From positions 248,001 through 312,000 of the forward strand of contig JAMYHL010000015.1 in the NCBI GenBank assembly GCA_025531455.1: a stretch of DNA of 64,000 nt, given 5' to 3'. A model generated the notes under the pieces. It had not been told where the DNA came from. It saw only the letters and a list, made by a program, of their open reading frames with translations, and did no database searches. Within the stretch, counting starts at the first letter, position 1, and each line of letters starts with the position of its first letter. Origin of the DNA: Apiotrichum sp. Y4204 (lineage: Eukaryota > Basidiomycota > Tremellomycetes > Trichosporonales > Trichosporonaceae). Both the position numbers and the translations under genes were made by a program. Positions 44,006 through 55,628 of the stretch are shown here, one piece after another.

Positions 44006-44831
44006 TCACACCAACCACCCGCGATACGTTGCGCCCTTTGATGCTGGGGGCTGCTTGCTGCGATCGCTGCGCATCTCGACGCCGGACGGTCCCGCCGCGT
44101 CAGGCCACTGAACGACAAACCTGTCGACAAACGGCCGCAGCAGTTTGCCGGACAGCGACAGACTCTTGACGCGAGCAAAGCTCTCAACATAGACGATGCG
44201 CGTATATGACAAGCCGAGGATCTGCCGTCAGACACGACACTAAAAAGCGGCGAGCATCCGCTAAGCCCCAACGCTACATTCGACTCGTACTCACCCGGCG
44301 GATATAGCACACGACAGCGAGCACGAACCCCGTCCCTGGCCCATTGAGAACCAGGACATCGACCCACGGCTCGCGCGGCCTCCTCCAAAGCGGGACGAGG
44401 AACGCGTGCCAGAACGCAACCGCAAACGTCCGACTGGCAGAAACGATTGTCGAGAGCTTCCCCTCACCGACCCTTCGAGCACGGGGGAGGGCAAGCACCT
44501 CGAGCCCCGCCTGGCCGCTTATTACGCTCCGGCGCTCGAGCTCCCCGACCGCACGGAGCGACATATCGTCTCCCGCCCCGTAGACGTATATCCTGGGGGA
44601 ATAGCGCGCAAAGTCCACCGCGGAGAGGAGCGTGCGCATCTCGGCGGTGTGTCCGCCACTACCTAGGAACACGGCGAGCGACGCCGAGGAGCGGGAAGCG
44701 GCTGATGCGGGGGACCTCCGCACGCGAGGAGGCGGCGCATTGCCGTGTGGGAGAATCAGAAGCAGGCGGAGACCGAGGAGGAGCGCCGCAAGGAGCGCCG
44801 CGAGGAGCAGCGCGAGCACGAGATGGAGCAT
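44006..44831 (-). CDS. ALG14: ALG14, membrane subunit of UDP-GlcNAc transferase
   Basis: Two exons, 44831-44295 and 44221-44006, give 250 residues. A Leu/Ala-rich N-terminal membrane segment (LVLALLLAALLAALLLGLRLLLILP) is followed by the glycosyltransferase N-lobe signature VFLGSGGHTAEM. Further conserved features are RYSPRIYVYGAGDDMSL, the LPRARRVGEGKLST segment, VLVLNGPGTGFVLA and YTRIVYVESFARVKSLSLSGKLL near the C-terminus. ALG14 anchors the catalytic ALG13 at the cytosolic face of the ER to add the second GlcNAc of the N-glycan precursor (family knowledge). ALG13 is not in the window. The length is typical. An upstream in-frame extension exists but the membrane segment should start near the chosen ATG. 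Confidence 0.93.
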
Positions 44832-45886
44832 GGCGCCCGCTCCCGCCAATGTGGGTGATCGATGGTGGATGTGATGTGCGTTGCGCGTAATGGTGGCTGC
44901 CTGCGGTTGTTGGCGGTGGGTTTTGCAGGGTTGTCTGGGCCCTGTGGCCTGGCGTCGGCGTTGACGCCTTGCGCGCCCTGCGTTGTGTGCAACGCGGCAC
45001 GTGTCGATGACGCAGACCCCAACTCGCGCAACTCGACCACTCTCTGGATTCGCTTCGCGACACCCACTAGCCCTGCTGTCCTCCGAGCTCGGAACATCGG
45101 AATAACCGCGCAGCACACGGCAAGACGCCATCGGTTGTGCCTCGCAATCATGCTTTGCATCCTACCGGGGCTCCGCTGTTAATGACGCACGTGAGCAGCG
45201 ACCGGGCACCTCGCGATGATAAGGGCAAGCTCAGCGAATGAGGCGTCCTGCGGCCAGGGCTTACCCGCTGTAGCCGCGCGATTGCGACCAGGGAGTAGCG
45301 GAACGGGAGAGCATCCGAGTCGGTTATTCTGAGCGCAGCTGGCCGCTGGAGCTGGAAGATGGAGCTGCTGGAGCTGGCCGAGACCAAAGTGTCGAGAGAA
45401 AAAAAACCGGTCGGGCGATACACTCGTGTGGTGGCAGCTTGCAGCTGGCAGTTGCTTATCCTGCAGCCCCACTCCACGTAGATAACAATCTCGTTTTCCT
45501 CTTTCTGCATCTGTATTCTCCCCCCATCTGCTCTCGTCACACGTCCCACTCTGCTCGCCATCTCCCCATCTCCCCGAGCCGTCTCGCCACCCCCGCATCT
45601 GTCACCGCTCCCGACTGATAACCGGTCGCATCACACCGAGTGAGACAGCGCCACCGGCAGGAGCCCCAGTGCCTGTGACCCGACCCGTCTGCTCTTCTGT
45701 TTGTTCGTCCTTGTTCGCGTGTTCGTCGTTGTTCATTCCTTCATCATCGCATCACTGCAGTATCATAGACGCATCGCATCGCATCTTGTCTCCATCTCAT
45801 CGCCATCTCGCCCCGTCCCGTCCTGGTACTGCAGGCACTAGATAATCTCTTTCCCCTGCCACTCCCGACCGCAGATCAGCTCCGAA
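44832..45886. other. Divergent promoter region of ALG14 and LRR gene
   Basis: About 1 kb, no supported gene. C/T-rich sequence at 45480-45830 probably includes the leader of the downstream gene. Confidence 0.5.
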
Positions 45887-47817
45887 ATGACCGACTTTCG
45901 CACCTTTCCCATCACCCCCGACCTCCTCTCCGTCGCCGAACAGCACATGCAGGGCGTAGCTGGTGGTGAGTCTTTCGTCGTGGAGCACGCAGTACATGCT
46001 CCGTCCGGCGGTGGCTGGCGAGTATGCCGAGCGCGGTCGGTCCAGTGGCGAGCGGCTGGCGCGTAGCGCGTACCGAGCGGTGGCGTCTCGGATATTTCGC
46101 TGGCCTGCTGGCGAGCTGGCGAAGTCTTGGCCGCCATCCAGTCGTGTTCCGAGTCCCCAACTCGACTCCAATCCCCCTGCCTGCCGTGCCGTGCCCCACC
46201 CCCGCTGCGCCATGTCCCAGATATCTGACCGCAGCACACCGCATCCTCATGCAGATCACGGCCGACCACCATGGCTTCGACGCAGGAACCAACGACCTCG
46301 GCACGCGGGGGGCGCAAGTCCTCCTCGAAGGACTGGATAAGGTCCGGCGCCGCTTCGCCGTCATGCCCCCGGCGCCCCGTGCGCGCACGCCGAGCCCAAA
46401 CCGTTATCGCATGATGAGCGATGCGCCGCCCGCCATGGCCGGCGCGCATGGCCGCGAGGCGAACGGCCGCCGCAAGGGCGAGCTCTGGGGCTTGCGGCAC
46501 ATCAACCTCGCGCGCAACAACATGGAAGACGACAGCATCCTCTACGCCGTAAGGTATGCCAAGCGCGATCTGTGGATGCGCGAGCTGCTTCTCCAGGATA
46601 ATCGGATTACGGTGAGTAGGCGATTTTGGGATCCGCGTAAAGGGTAGAAGAACGAGTGTTGGGGTCTCGATCACCGCGGGTAACGAACCATCTTATCGCT
46701 CCCTCCCTCAACCTTCCAGAAATATATACTCCTACCCCGCTGAGCACTTCCGCTGACAAACCAGCTGGCGGACGTCGGCGACGAGGTCGTTGAGCTACTG
46801 AATGACTCGCCGCTCGTAAAGCTTTCCATCTCAGCCAACCCTCTAGACCCCGCGGCAGTTTCCCGCTTCTTCCAGACCCTCGATGCCCCCAAGCTGCGAG
46901 AACTGCACATGTCGACATGCAACCTCACCGTTGAGTGTGTCCCGGCAATATGTGACTTTTTATGTTCTCCAAGGTCACAACGGCTGGGACAGCTTGAGCT
47001 GAATGGCAACCAGTTGACGCGCGCCGGCGTGGCCAAGATCCTTGACGCGATAGAGGCAGGAAACTTCACTATTGAGCGTATAGGCCTGTTCGGTAACAAC
47101 AAGGCACGCGCACGACTCGCGAATGAGGACGAGGGACCGGGGTACTTTGGTGATGAGGACGACGGCGGCGACGGCGAGTCGGACGAGAGTGTGTCCAAGG
47201 ACGACCCGCGCAGCATGAAGAGCCAGATTGAGCGTCGCGTACCGGCCCTGCAGAAGCGCAATGGCAAGCTCACCCGGAGAGTGCGGAATGCTGCAGCACG
47301 TGCTCTGGCACCGACCCGCATTATCGTACATGCCCTTCCGCCCGCGACTGTCGACTCGGCGACCAAGGCACTTGAGGAAGTGACGCTCGAGGATGAGGGG
47401 AAGCCGACCGCAGAACAGTCGAACGGTAATGGAAGCGCGGCAATGCCGGAACAGCCTCCGTCGGGCGATACAGACATGGCAGACAACTCTCAACAGCCCG
47501 CCTTTTTCCCTCTGCTCGAGCTCCCCGTGGAGGTCCAGTTCCTCATTGCCCGCCACGCGTCGGGAGACGCCGACGCGCTCTCCGACGCACAGTGGGCACG
47601 CGTGCTGAAGCACGCGTCCGACCGCTCCAACCTCTCAAAGCTGGCGGAGCGCACCAGCCGCGCCCAGGCGCGCGTCGCGACATTCGGCCACACGGGCCAG
47701 GACGTGAAGAAGTACAAGATGCGCGAGGTGCGCGACGAGTGGCTCGCCGAGATAAAGTGCAACTGGTGGGAGGTGCAGAACAAGCGCTACTGGGAGCAAC
47801 TTGGTCGCCCCCACTAG
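45887..47817 (+). CDS. Leucine-rich-repeat (RNI-like) protein
   Basis: Model: join(45887-45965, 46235-46611, 46765-47817), 502 residues. Leucine-rich repeats of the ribonuclease-inhibitor type cover about residues 30-255: GTRGAQVLLEGL, LWGLRHINLARNNMEDDSILYAV, MRELLLQDNRIT, LADVGDEVVELLNDSPLVKLSISANPLD, LRELHMSTCNLT and LGQLELNGNQLTRAGVAKIL. An acidic then basic linker follows. The C-terminal part has a Leu-Pro motif like a degenerate F-box (FFPLLELPVEVQFLIARH) and a charged helical end. The first two introns are 269 and 153 nt, longer than usual here. The fold is clear but the partner and pathway are not; I do not recognise a specific orthologue. Confidence 0.82.
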
Positions 47818-48734
47818 TGTGAGATGCGCGGTGGTGGTGTGCGCTGTATGTCTGTATATTTTGGTCTACATGCATTGTGCTTATGGTAATGACTGCCTGA
47901 GGCTGGCAACACCGTTCAGATCACCAAGAATGAGCATCGGGAGCTAGTGCGGACATTGTCGACATTAGTAGTGCTGTGGTGCAAGCTGCAAGAGAAAAAG
48001 TGTCTTGTGTCTGGGGGGCTCGACCAACTCGACTTAGACTTTTCTCCATTTACGGCATGACTCGGGTCCCGCGGCCGAAACCCTCCGCTCCGTTCAGCAG
48101 TCACTCGGAGGCCCCATTTCATACCCCGTTCGGTGCCCTTCGGCCCTTTTACGCCGCCCATTCCCCTGCATAACCCGCCTGGTGGCCTGAGGGCCCCCCA
48201 CCGTACACTACACTTTTTTTTTCTGGGTCTGGGTGGGATTGTTGTCAATCCTTGGCAACAAGAGACAGAGATCGGCAGTCAGAAACGAACAAACCATCTC
48301 TGAAAAAACATCTTGCTTTCACTCTATCGCCGTTCTCGACGCTACTGCATCCACATCCACCGCCGCATCGATCAACGGACGGGCGACGTTGTCGAAACCA
48401 GAGAACAGAAATCAGAATACCAGAACCCTTTGAGCGGAACCCACGCGTTTTTCCGAGGATCTTCGTCCGCAGCCACACCCAGGTGCTACCTCGAGATTCG
48501 GCGGACCCAGCGACCCATCCAGGCCATCCACCCGTTTTGTGCTCTCCTCGACGGCTGGCGCGTCCTATTCGAACTATTCCACATACCCGTCGTCATCAGC
48601 AGATTCGCGCCCTCCGCAAAGCTGGAATCTCCCCTCCTCGCGGCCCGACGATATCCCGCTCATCCACCTACCTCCCCCTATCCTTTATCTTTTATCTCTG
48701 ATCGCCATTCCATCATCACTCGACATTTTCCGCC
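47818..48734. other. Intergenic upstream of HAP5
   Basis: About 900 bp without a supported gene. The final 400 bp resemble a long transcribed leader. A T-run (48210-48220) and C/T-rich sequence before the ATG are visible. Confidence 0.5.
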
Positions 48735-49834
48735 ATGAATCCCTACTACCTCACTGAAGGACTGGGATACTTTGGGAACGGGTACAGCTCGGGCAGCGGC
48801 ACGTCGTCGCCTGCCGGCGGTCTCCCGATCCCCGGAGTTGGTTCAGGAGCAAACTCGGCGCCGCATTCTGGTCCTGGCAGCGTCTCCAACCTCCAGACCG
48901 GTATGGGTCACGGACACGGGGCCGGGCATGGCTCGCACAGCGCACCCGGCAACGGCCCGGGAACTGGCGGACCCAGCGCCGCGCCATCAGGCAACAGCTC
49001 GACGGCCAACAGTGTCGCCCCCGCCGGACCGTCGGCCACGAGCGGACCGCTGGTCCACCCACATCAGGACTTGAACGAGTTCCTCGAGAGCTTTTGGACG
49101 CGGCAGATGGATGGCGTTGAGCGCGAGACGCCAGATTTCAAGACGTACAACCTCCCGCTTGCGCGTATCAAGAAGGTCATGAAGAGCGACGAGGAGGTCA
49201 AGATGATTAGCGCAGAGGGTGAGTGGGCATCAGCCGAGGAGGTGGAACCCGCCTCGAGGCACTACGTCAGATTGGATGTGTGCTGACTGTGCAGCCCCGA
49301 TCATGTTCTCGAAAGCTTGTGAGAGTGAGTATATCTCCCTGCTTATCGCGCTTGGTCCATCTTTACTAACGAACAGTCTTCATTTCCGAACTCACTTGCC
49401 GTGCATGGCTCGTTGCAGAGGGCCACAAGCGCCGCACATTGCAGAAGAGCGATGTCGCCGCTGCGATTGCCTTCTCAGACGTCTTTGACTTCCTGATCGA
49501 CATTGTTCCTCGTGACGGTGACGAGCCGGCATCAGCACCCGCGAGCGTACCGCCACAAGCCTCCAACTCGAACACGGCTGCGGCCCAGAACACGGCCGCG
49601 CCCAACCACCTCAACCACACTCAGCACCACCCCCATGCCCAGCACCCGCACGCCCAGCAGCACCAGCACCAGCAACACCACCCCCAGACACATGGCTTCG
49701 AGGACGACGGGCACTGGCAGCCGGCTGACGGCGGCGACTACGAGAAGGACGTGTATGACGGCTACGACGAGGGCCGCGACAGCGAGGCGTTGTACTCTGA
49801 ATACGTCCAGGGCGAGGGTGAGGGTTTCGGATAG
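48735..49834 (+). CDS. HAP5: CCAAT-binding factor subunit HAP5 (NF-YC)
   Basis: Exons 48735-49218, 49295-49324 and 49377-49834 join into 323 residues. The N-terminal 110 residues are Gly/Ser/Pro-rich. The histone-fold core spans about 120-225: [66 protein letters not shown] and [29 protein letters not shown]. These are the diagnostic NF-YC helices and the [11 protein letters not shown] loop. The His/Gln-rich tail ([17 protein letters not shown]) and acidic end complete the protein. HAP5 forms the HAP2/3/5 trimer on CCAAT boxes in the nucleus and regulates respiration, iron and nitrogen genes in fungi (family knowledge). The middle exon is only 30 nt but is essential to the fold, and both splices keep the frame. 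Confidence 0.95.
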
Positions 49835-50210
49835 GTGCTCGTGGCGAGGAGACCAACCGAGACCGTGTTCATAGAGAGGATCTGTTGTCTGTTGGGCGAT
49901 GTGGATGAGACTGCTGCATCCGGGCCGCACCGTCTGGTGCAACTATTCGTCAGGTGTATGTATATGTGCCAGAACGGAGCTGTGGAGGAGCACCAGGAGC
50001 ACCAGGAGAACGAGGATTGCAGACCTGAGCATATGAGCAAATGATTAATCTGAAGACACATGGACAGAGGTGACTGCCCAAAGAGAGGACCAAGCGCGAG
50101 TGGCGGATCGGGGGATCGGTGGCTCGGCCAACCCCGAACTCCGTTCCCTGTGCATGACACTTGTGGTCTCCACTACTTTGTTGTATTCTCTCCACATCTC
50201 CCATCCCACC
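49835..50210. other. Intergenic, HAP5 3' region and next promoter
   Basis: About 375 bp with no gene; a C/T-rich stretch precedes the ATG at 50211. Confidence 0.5.
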
Positions 50211-51386
50211 ATGTCCGCGCCGCTCCACGACCAGAAAAACGTCCCTCCGCCAGTCGCGCCCGCGACGCCGACCGGCCCTCCCGAGGCGCACGTCATGGAC
50301 TACCCGGCGCTCGACCTCGGGACGGCGCACATGTCCAAGCGCACCGTGTCCCTCGTCGATCTCGACGTGCACGTCTTTGGCCTCGAGGAGATTGCGGGGA
50401 GCACGCTGCCCATTGGCGCCGTGGTGAGTGCGCAGTGCGCGACTCGGGGGCGCTTTAGAAATTTGATACTGTTTTGATACTGACACTGGCTTGTTGGATA
50501 TCGCGGCGTGTCTTTCCCCGCCTTTTTGCTCCGAAACCTCCAATCGCTCCTAGGTCGCCACTCACGGACGCTGCAACTCGGCAAAGAACATGGAGCCGTT
50601 TGCGCGCGGCCTCATCTCCGAGATTGGGCGGCTGCAGGCGTCGAGCGGGCGGCGCAAGACGCGCGACGTGCTCGTCGTCACGCTTGTGAGTCTAGTTTAC
50701 GAGTTGAGCGTCTCGAGTTCTCGAGTCGTCTAATCCCCAGGACCACCGGAACCACGGGTCGCGGACGCGCAACCGCACGACAAACCTCGCGTACGACAAG
50801 AATCCGCAGCACTTTGTCGATATGGCGTGTACCATCTGTGAGTCGAACTACAATAAATCCTCTGACGGCAGTCGGCTCGTGCCAGGACGTAGCGATGATT
50901 ATCAACTTTCTCGCGGCATATCTCTTCCCGCACGGCGAGCGGGAGATTGCAGAGTTTTTCGCTACGGGCATCTCGCTCGGCGGCAACGCAGTGTGGCGCA
51001 TGCTCCGGGAAGACAAGCGGATCCGCGTCGGCGTGCCCATTATCGGGCTGCCGTTTGATGCGTTTGCGCCGTATCTCGGTGCCCGGGCTGAGAATATGGG
51101 GATTCCGTTTGAGCCGCCAACGCACCCGCCGTCCCTTGTGCCCTATGTCATGGACGACGAGCCGCATGGCGCGTATGCTGGCAAGCAGATCCTCAGCATC
51201 CACGGAGACCTTGACGAGCTCGTGCCGTACCGCTTTGGTGCGGACAAGATTGCTACGATCAAGGCGGATGCACCCGAAGGTCATGTCGAGGTGTTCGTGC
51301 AGGAGCAGAGGGGACATGTCTGCACGCCCGAGATGATTCGCAAGGCAGCAGAGTGGTTCTGGCGCTGGGGCCTGAGCGAGGCTTAG
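50211..51386 (+). CDS. Alpha/beta hydrolase (serine hydrolase)
   Basis: Model: join(50211-50423, 50554-50685, 50741-50837, 50872-51386), 318 residues. The fold is seen from VATHGRCNSAKNMEPFARGL, with a TH/GR oxyanion-type turn, and VLVVTLDHRNHGSRTRN. The nucleophile elbow is GISLGGNAV (Gly-x-Ser-x-Gly). A likely acid is in the HGDLDELVPY segment and a His in QRGHVC near the C-terminus. No signal peptide or membrane segment is seen, so a cytosolic enzyme is likely. The substrate is unknown; esterase or lipase-like activity is only inferred from the triad. It is convergent with the UBE2O-like gene, with 199 bp between stops. Confidence 0.85.
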
Positions 51387-51585
51387 ATGCTTCGGACGGA
51401 TGCTTCTCTTGTCCTCGTCGGCGAGAATGGCTGCAGGCCCTTCTGCCTGCAGCATATGCATGCAATGCTAAACCGCAACGCCGTGCCACGACACTAATGA
51501 GTGAAAGTACATACTCCATCTAGACATCCAAATCCTAACGGCTGATGCAAGGGTATCCGGGTATTGATGCTGGGCGACACAAGGA

Positions 51586-54500
51586 TTACGCTGCCGGCGA
51601 GGCCTGGAGTTTCTCGAGAGCGGCAATGGTACGCTGCTGTCAGCTCAAGTTCAATCTCGGTACTCACCTTGAGAGTGACAATGGCGCCCATGGTTAGGCT
51701 GCCCATGGCGTCCGCATTCCACATCTCTTCATTCTCGTCGTCGAGATCATCCTTGCCTTCGGCAGCCGCAGCCTCGCCCTTCTCGATCAGACGGCGCGCA
51801 TGCGCAATGACAGCCGCGAGGCGCCCTTTTTCGAGATAGAAGTACTTGAGCTCGTTCTCGAGGCCGACTGGGGGACGTTCCAAAGCCGTGCGAACAAAGC
51901 TACGCGAGAGGACATATGCCTTTTCGCTGTACAGGCGAGAGTTGACGCGGCCCTCCTTTGTGCCTTCGAGCTTGGCGAAGGCCGGCTCGCAATGGTACGG
52001 CGAGCGAACCAGGACAAGACCAGAGATGGACACAAACACTTGTAGAAGAGACGATTTCTGCGGATTCCACGACTCGGACTTGTCACCGGCCCACGTGCCC
52101 AGAATGGACAAACATACCTTACCCTCCTCATAGAGGTTGGCTTATGATCAGCATCAGACTGCCAAACATTGGGTGAAGACTCACGGTTACAGCGGCCAAG
52201 GCCGTTGGTGTGCGAATGGAAATACACCAGTGGCGGCTCAAACGGGAACTTTGTTGGGTTCAGATAAACATCAAACACAAACGGCGCGTCCGCATACGGT
52301 GTGCCCTCGGGACCAATGATCAGGACACGCATCAAGTCCGTCCGGTCCTCGTATGTGCGGACGAGGATGTTCTCCGGAAGCGAGCTTGCAAGTGCGCGGT
52401 GCTCCTTCATGATGCGCGAAGTGTACGTTTTGCTCGCGGCCTGGAGGCGTGATTCCGAGTAGTAATGATGCTCCGCAGGCGCTTCTTCCAGTACTTCGAA
52501 ACGAGCCCACTTTTCACTATCAGCAAGCGCTGGGCGAGCCGGAATACTGGAGGGTCCGGCCTCAGCCGCAACTGGCACAGAATCGGGCTTTGTGGACGCA
52601 AGGGACGGCGCCAACGGTTTTGCCGGTGACACGGGCGACTCCAAGGCTGTTGCCATGTCGACTGCCTCCGCGTCCGCTGCAGACATGGCGTCGTCGTCGT
52701 CCGACACATCCGCTTTGCCGTCGCCGTCGTTTTCCATCTCCACATCGCCGTCTTCCCCATCCGAGTTGTCCCCGTCCACAGCCATTACACCGTTCTCGTC
52801 CGCCTCCCATGTCTCGTCCATTGCCTGATCGCCCTCGGAGCTCATGGTTTCCCAACTCCTTTCCGATTGGAAGCTTGATGCGTCGTCATCCATGAAATCG
52901 TCACCTGGGAAAGCGTTGTCGGCCTCGTTAAGAACAATCAGTTTCTTAATATCCACAGTCTTGCGTTCGCCATTAGAGACCTCCACGCAAACGGTGCCGT
53001 CGAGATGCAGGTCGACCACTTCACCAAACCAGGTGATGAGGTTGGGATCACCCTTGGGGAGGCTCGAACCCAGAGCCTCCGCAGCGCGACCGCTCATGTT
53101 GCTGAGTTTCTCCAGCTCTTGACGGAATCCTTCGCGCCCGTCCTCAGGAGGGTCAACTTGGCCGAGCGATGGAACCTCAGGAATTTCGGCACCGTTGTTT
53201 TCGCAAAATAGCACAGTCTGGCTCAGGCTGACGCCATAGTTGGCCTTGCCAAAACCGCCCGTGTCAAGCTCCAGAACTGATACAGCTTCCTTCTCCTTGG
53301 TGTCCAGGAGAAGAAGCTCCGCCATGCGTTGGCGCGCGTTGTAGGACTGAACAACAGCCGGACGACGAGTGCCATTATCGCTCCGCCATACCAGATGTTC
53401 TCCGGGCCATGACTCGTAGCTAAACGGTCAGCTCTGGTCGGTGTTGTGACCCACTCATCGACATTACGGTATGGCACAAATCCTACAGAGTATTCTTCAG
53501 TCTCTGTGCCATCTTGCCACCGGAGCTTGAGCTTTGTTCGGTTCTCGACGATACGATAAACGCGGAGAGGGAATGTACCGTTCAGATGGTGGGTCGCCTT
53601 TCCGCCAGCAGCTGGACTGTCAGCTGAGCCAGCGCAATCGACTCACCTGATTCCTCATCCCGGTCACGGAACACGACCGTAGTGCCAAGAGGCGGCACCT
53701 GGTGCTTCATTCCTTCAAAGTGCGTGAGCTGTTCGATTTCAGCCCCACACCAGAAATGTTTCGGTTCAGGGTGCTTATCGTGCTCTGAGACGGGCAGCTA
53801 GATGCGTTAGAATCACGTCCTGTGGCCGATCACGTACAGTCTGATTGATCGCGTTCCACACAATGAATATAATTAAAGGACGGACATTGATGACACGGTC
53901 CACCGTGGGGTTGGCAGTCGGGGGGAACTGGTTGAAACCCGACATGAGCTGGGCATTTTCGGGCACTACCTCCTGAAACTGTTAGAGGCTGGATAAGAAG
54001 ACGATAGACATACGTTGGCGAAGCGACCAGTTTCCAAAAGACCGCCCATCTCTCCGATTCTGTAGCAGGTACCGTTCTGGGCCTCCATGAGACCATCCTC
54101 GAACACCTGATAGGTCAGTTGTGCAATAGTGGAAACCACACTCACTTCCTCCACGGTCCCAATCCATTCATCGTAAACGACATGGTCCTTGGCCTCAATC
54201 TGAACAGCATTCTTGAGCTTACTCCACGGTATCCAGCTCGAGATTCGCTCGCGGGAAATGACATGCTCAATCTGACACTGAGTGTCAATGTCGATGACGA
54301 CCGCGCTTTCCAGATCTGTGAGCGTATGTTTCACCAAGTCGCCCTTCATAAAGTGTCGTTCAAAGAGCTGGAGATCCAGCTCCGACGCAGTCTCGTATTC
54401 TCCGGTTGACGCGTTACTGGTGTGAGATCACGTCCAGAATAAAAAGTGAACAGTCTCCCGACCATACTACTTACGAGATGATTACCTCGCCGCGCACCAA

Positions 54501-54889
54501 CGGCTTGTCATCAAGAAACTGTGGAAAATACGGATCAGGCGGGGCGTCCTCGTCGGTCCAGGAACGCTGAGAATGGTCAGCGATCTGTATCGGTTCACCG
54601 AGACAGATAACAACTCACAATAACCTTTCCACGATAGTGGGAATCAGCGATCTTGGTGACCATATCTCCGTGAAAGAGCTGCACGTGTGAAGACAGTCCA
54701 GATCAGGTGGTCAGCGCCAGAAGTATTGGTGAGGCAATACGGCAGAATATAATCGATCAGAGCGCAATGAAAATATGAGCGTCAGCACACTGTTGGCCAA
54801 AAGGCTGTCAAGCTGAACCCTAAGGCCTAGGTACTCACCTTGGACTCATAGTCATCCGGCAGACCGGGAAGCGAGCGAGGAGGTGCCAT
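51586..54889 (-). CDS. UBE2O-type large E2/E3 ubiquitin-conjugating enzyme
   Basis: About eleven exons run from ATG 54889 to TAA at 51586-51588, giving a protein of roughly 900 residues. The N-terminal part has repeated SH3-like or beta-rich conserved segments typical of UBE2O (VTKIADSHYRGKV, GTVEEVFEDGLMEAQNGTCYRI, TKLKLRWQDGTETEEYSVGFVPY, ITWFGEVVDLHLDGTVCVEVSNGE). An acidic linker (DNSDGEDGDVEMENDGD) follows. The E2 domain shows MRVLIIGPEGTPYADAPFVFDVYL, PPLVYFHSH and NPNLYEEGKVCLSILGTW; the catalytic Cys codon is 52112-52114. LLQVFVSISGLVLV follows. UBE2O-type enzymes combine E2 and E3 activity and tag orphan ribosomal and other basic proteins (knowledge from animals). The last exon encodes only RTIAALEKLQALP-like residues and the stop. 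The gene is complete and all key E2 residues are visible. Confidence 0.9.
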
Positions 54890-55628
54890 CGCGTGCTAGG
54901 TCTTGCTCAGACAAGAGTCGGGGTTGATGTGATGCTAGGGCGATAAGTTCGGTGGCAAACAATGCGACCACCGTGACTCCGAAATGGTGTACGCGCAGTT
55001 CCTGGCCTTCGACGGGCTGTACTCTGCAGGCGCAGGCGCGAGATAGAGAAGGAACGAAAGGTTGAATGTCGAAGGAGGGGAACTTGGACAAAAGAGTTGC
55101 AAAAACTGGATTGCAGTCATCGAATGTCTGATGGTTTAGCCTGCTTGGGTTTGTTGGCCGCGTGAGCGCGCTGGTGGAGAGATCCAACCCTGTATGGTGG
55201 CAGCCAACGAGGAGGCACCTAGGCAGATTGTCATCAACACCAATAATTACAGGCCTGAGCAAAGTTCAATTCGAGGTAACATAATGCTGAATTTGTGGTT
55301 TAACCCGTTATTAGCCTACCCTGACACGGAATAAAGATTTTGACCTGATTACAAATCCCTTATTAGCAGTCGGATTGAGCCGATTAGGGCCGCGTAAGAA
55401 TGATTCAGCGGAAATACAATATGCGTTGCAAGAGTGCAACTGGAGGCAGCCGTGGGAATCCAGCAGTTGACGCGACTGTCCTCACGCGTCGCCTTCCCTG
55501 GAACATTGCATTCCGCTGGGCAACAGTCAAAAGATCAATAACAAGCAAGCTGGTAATGGCCACTCTCCCGGCTTCATCTTCCTTCTTCATCCATTCTCTT
55601 TCTTCTCCACCATCTCCCTCGTATAGTC
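54890..55628. other. Divergent promoter region of UBE2O-like gene and RDH54
   Basis: About 740 bp, AT-richer around 55260-55420. No gene is seen. Confidence 0.5.
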
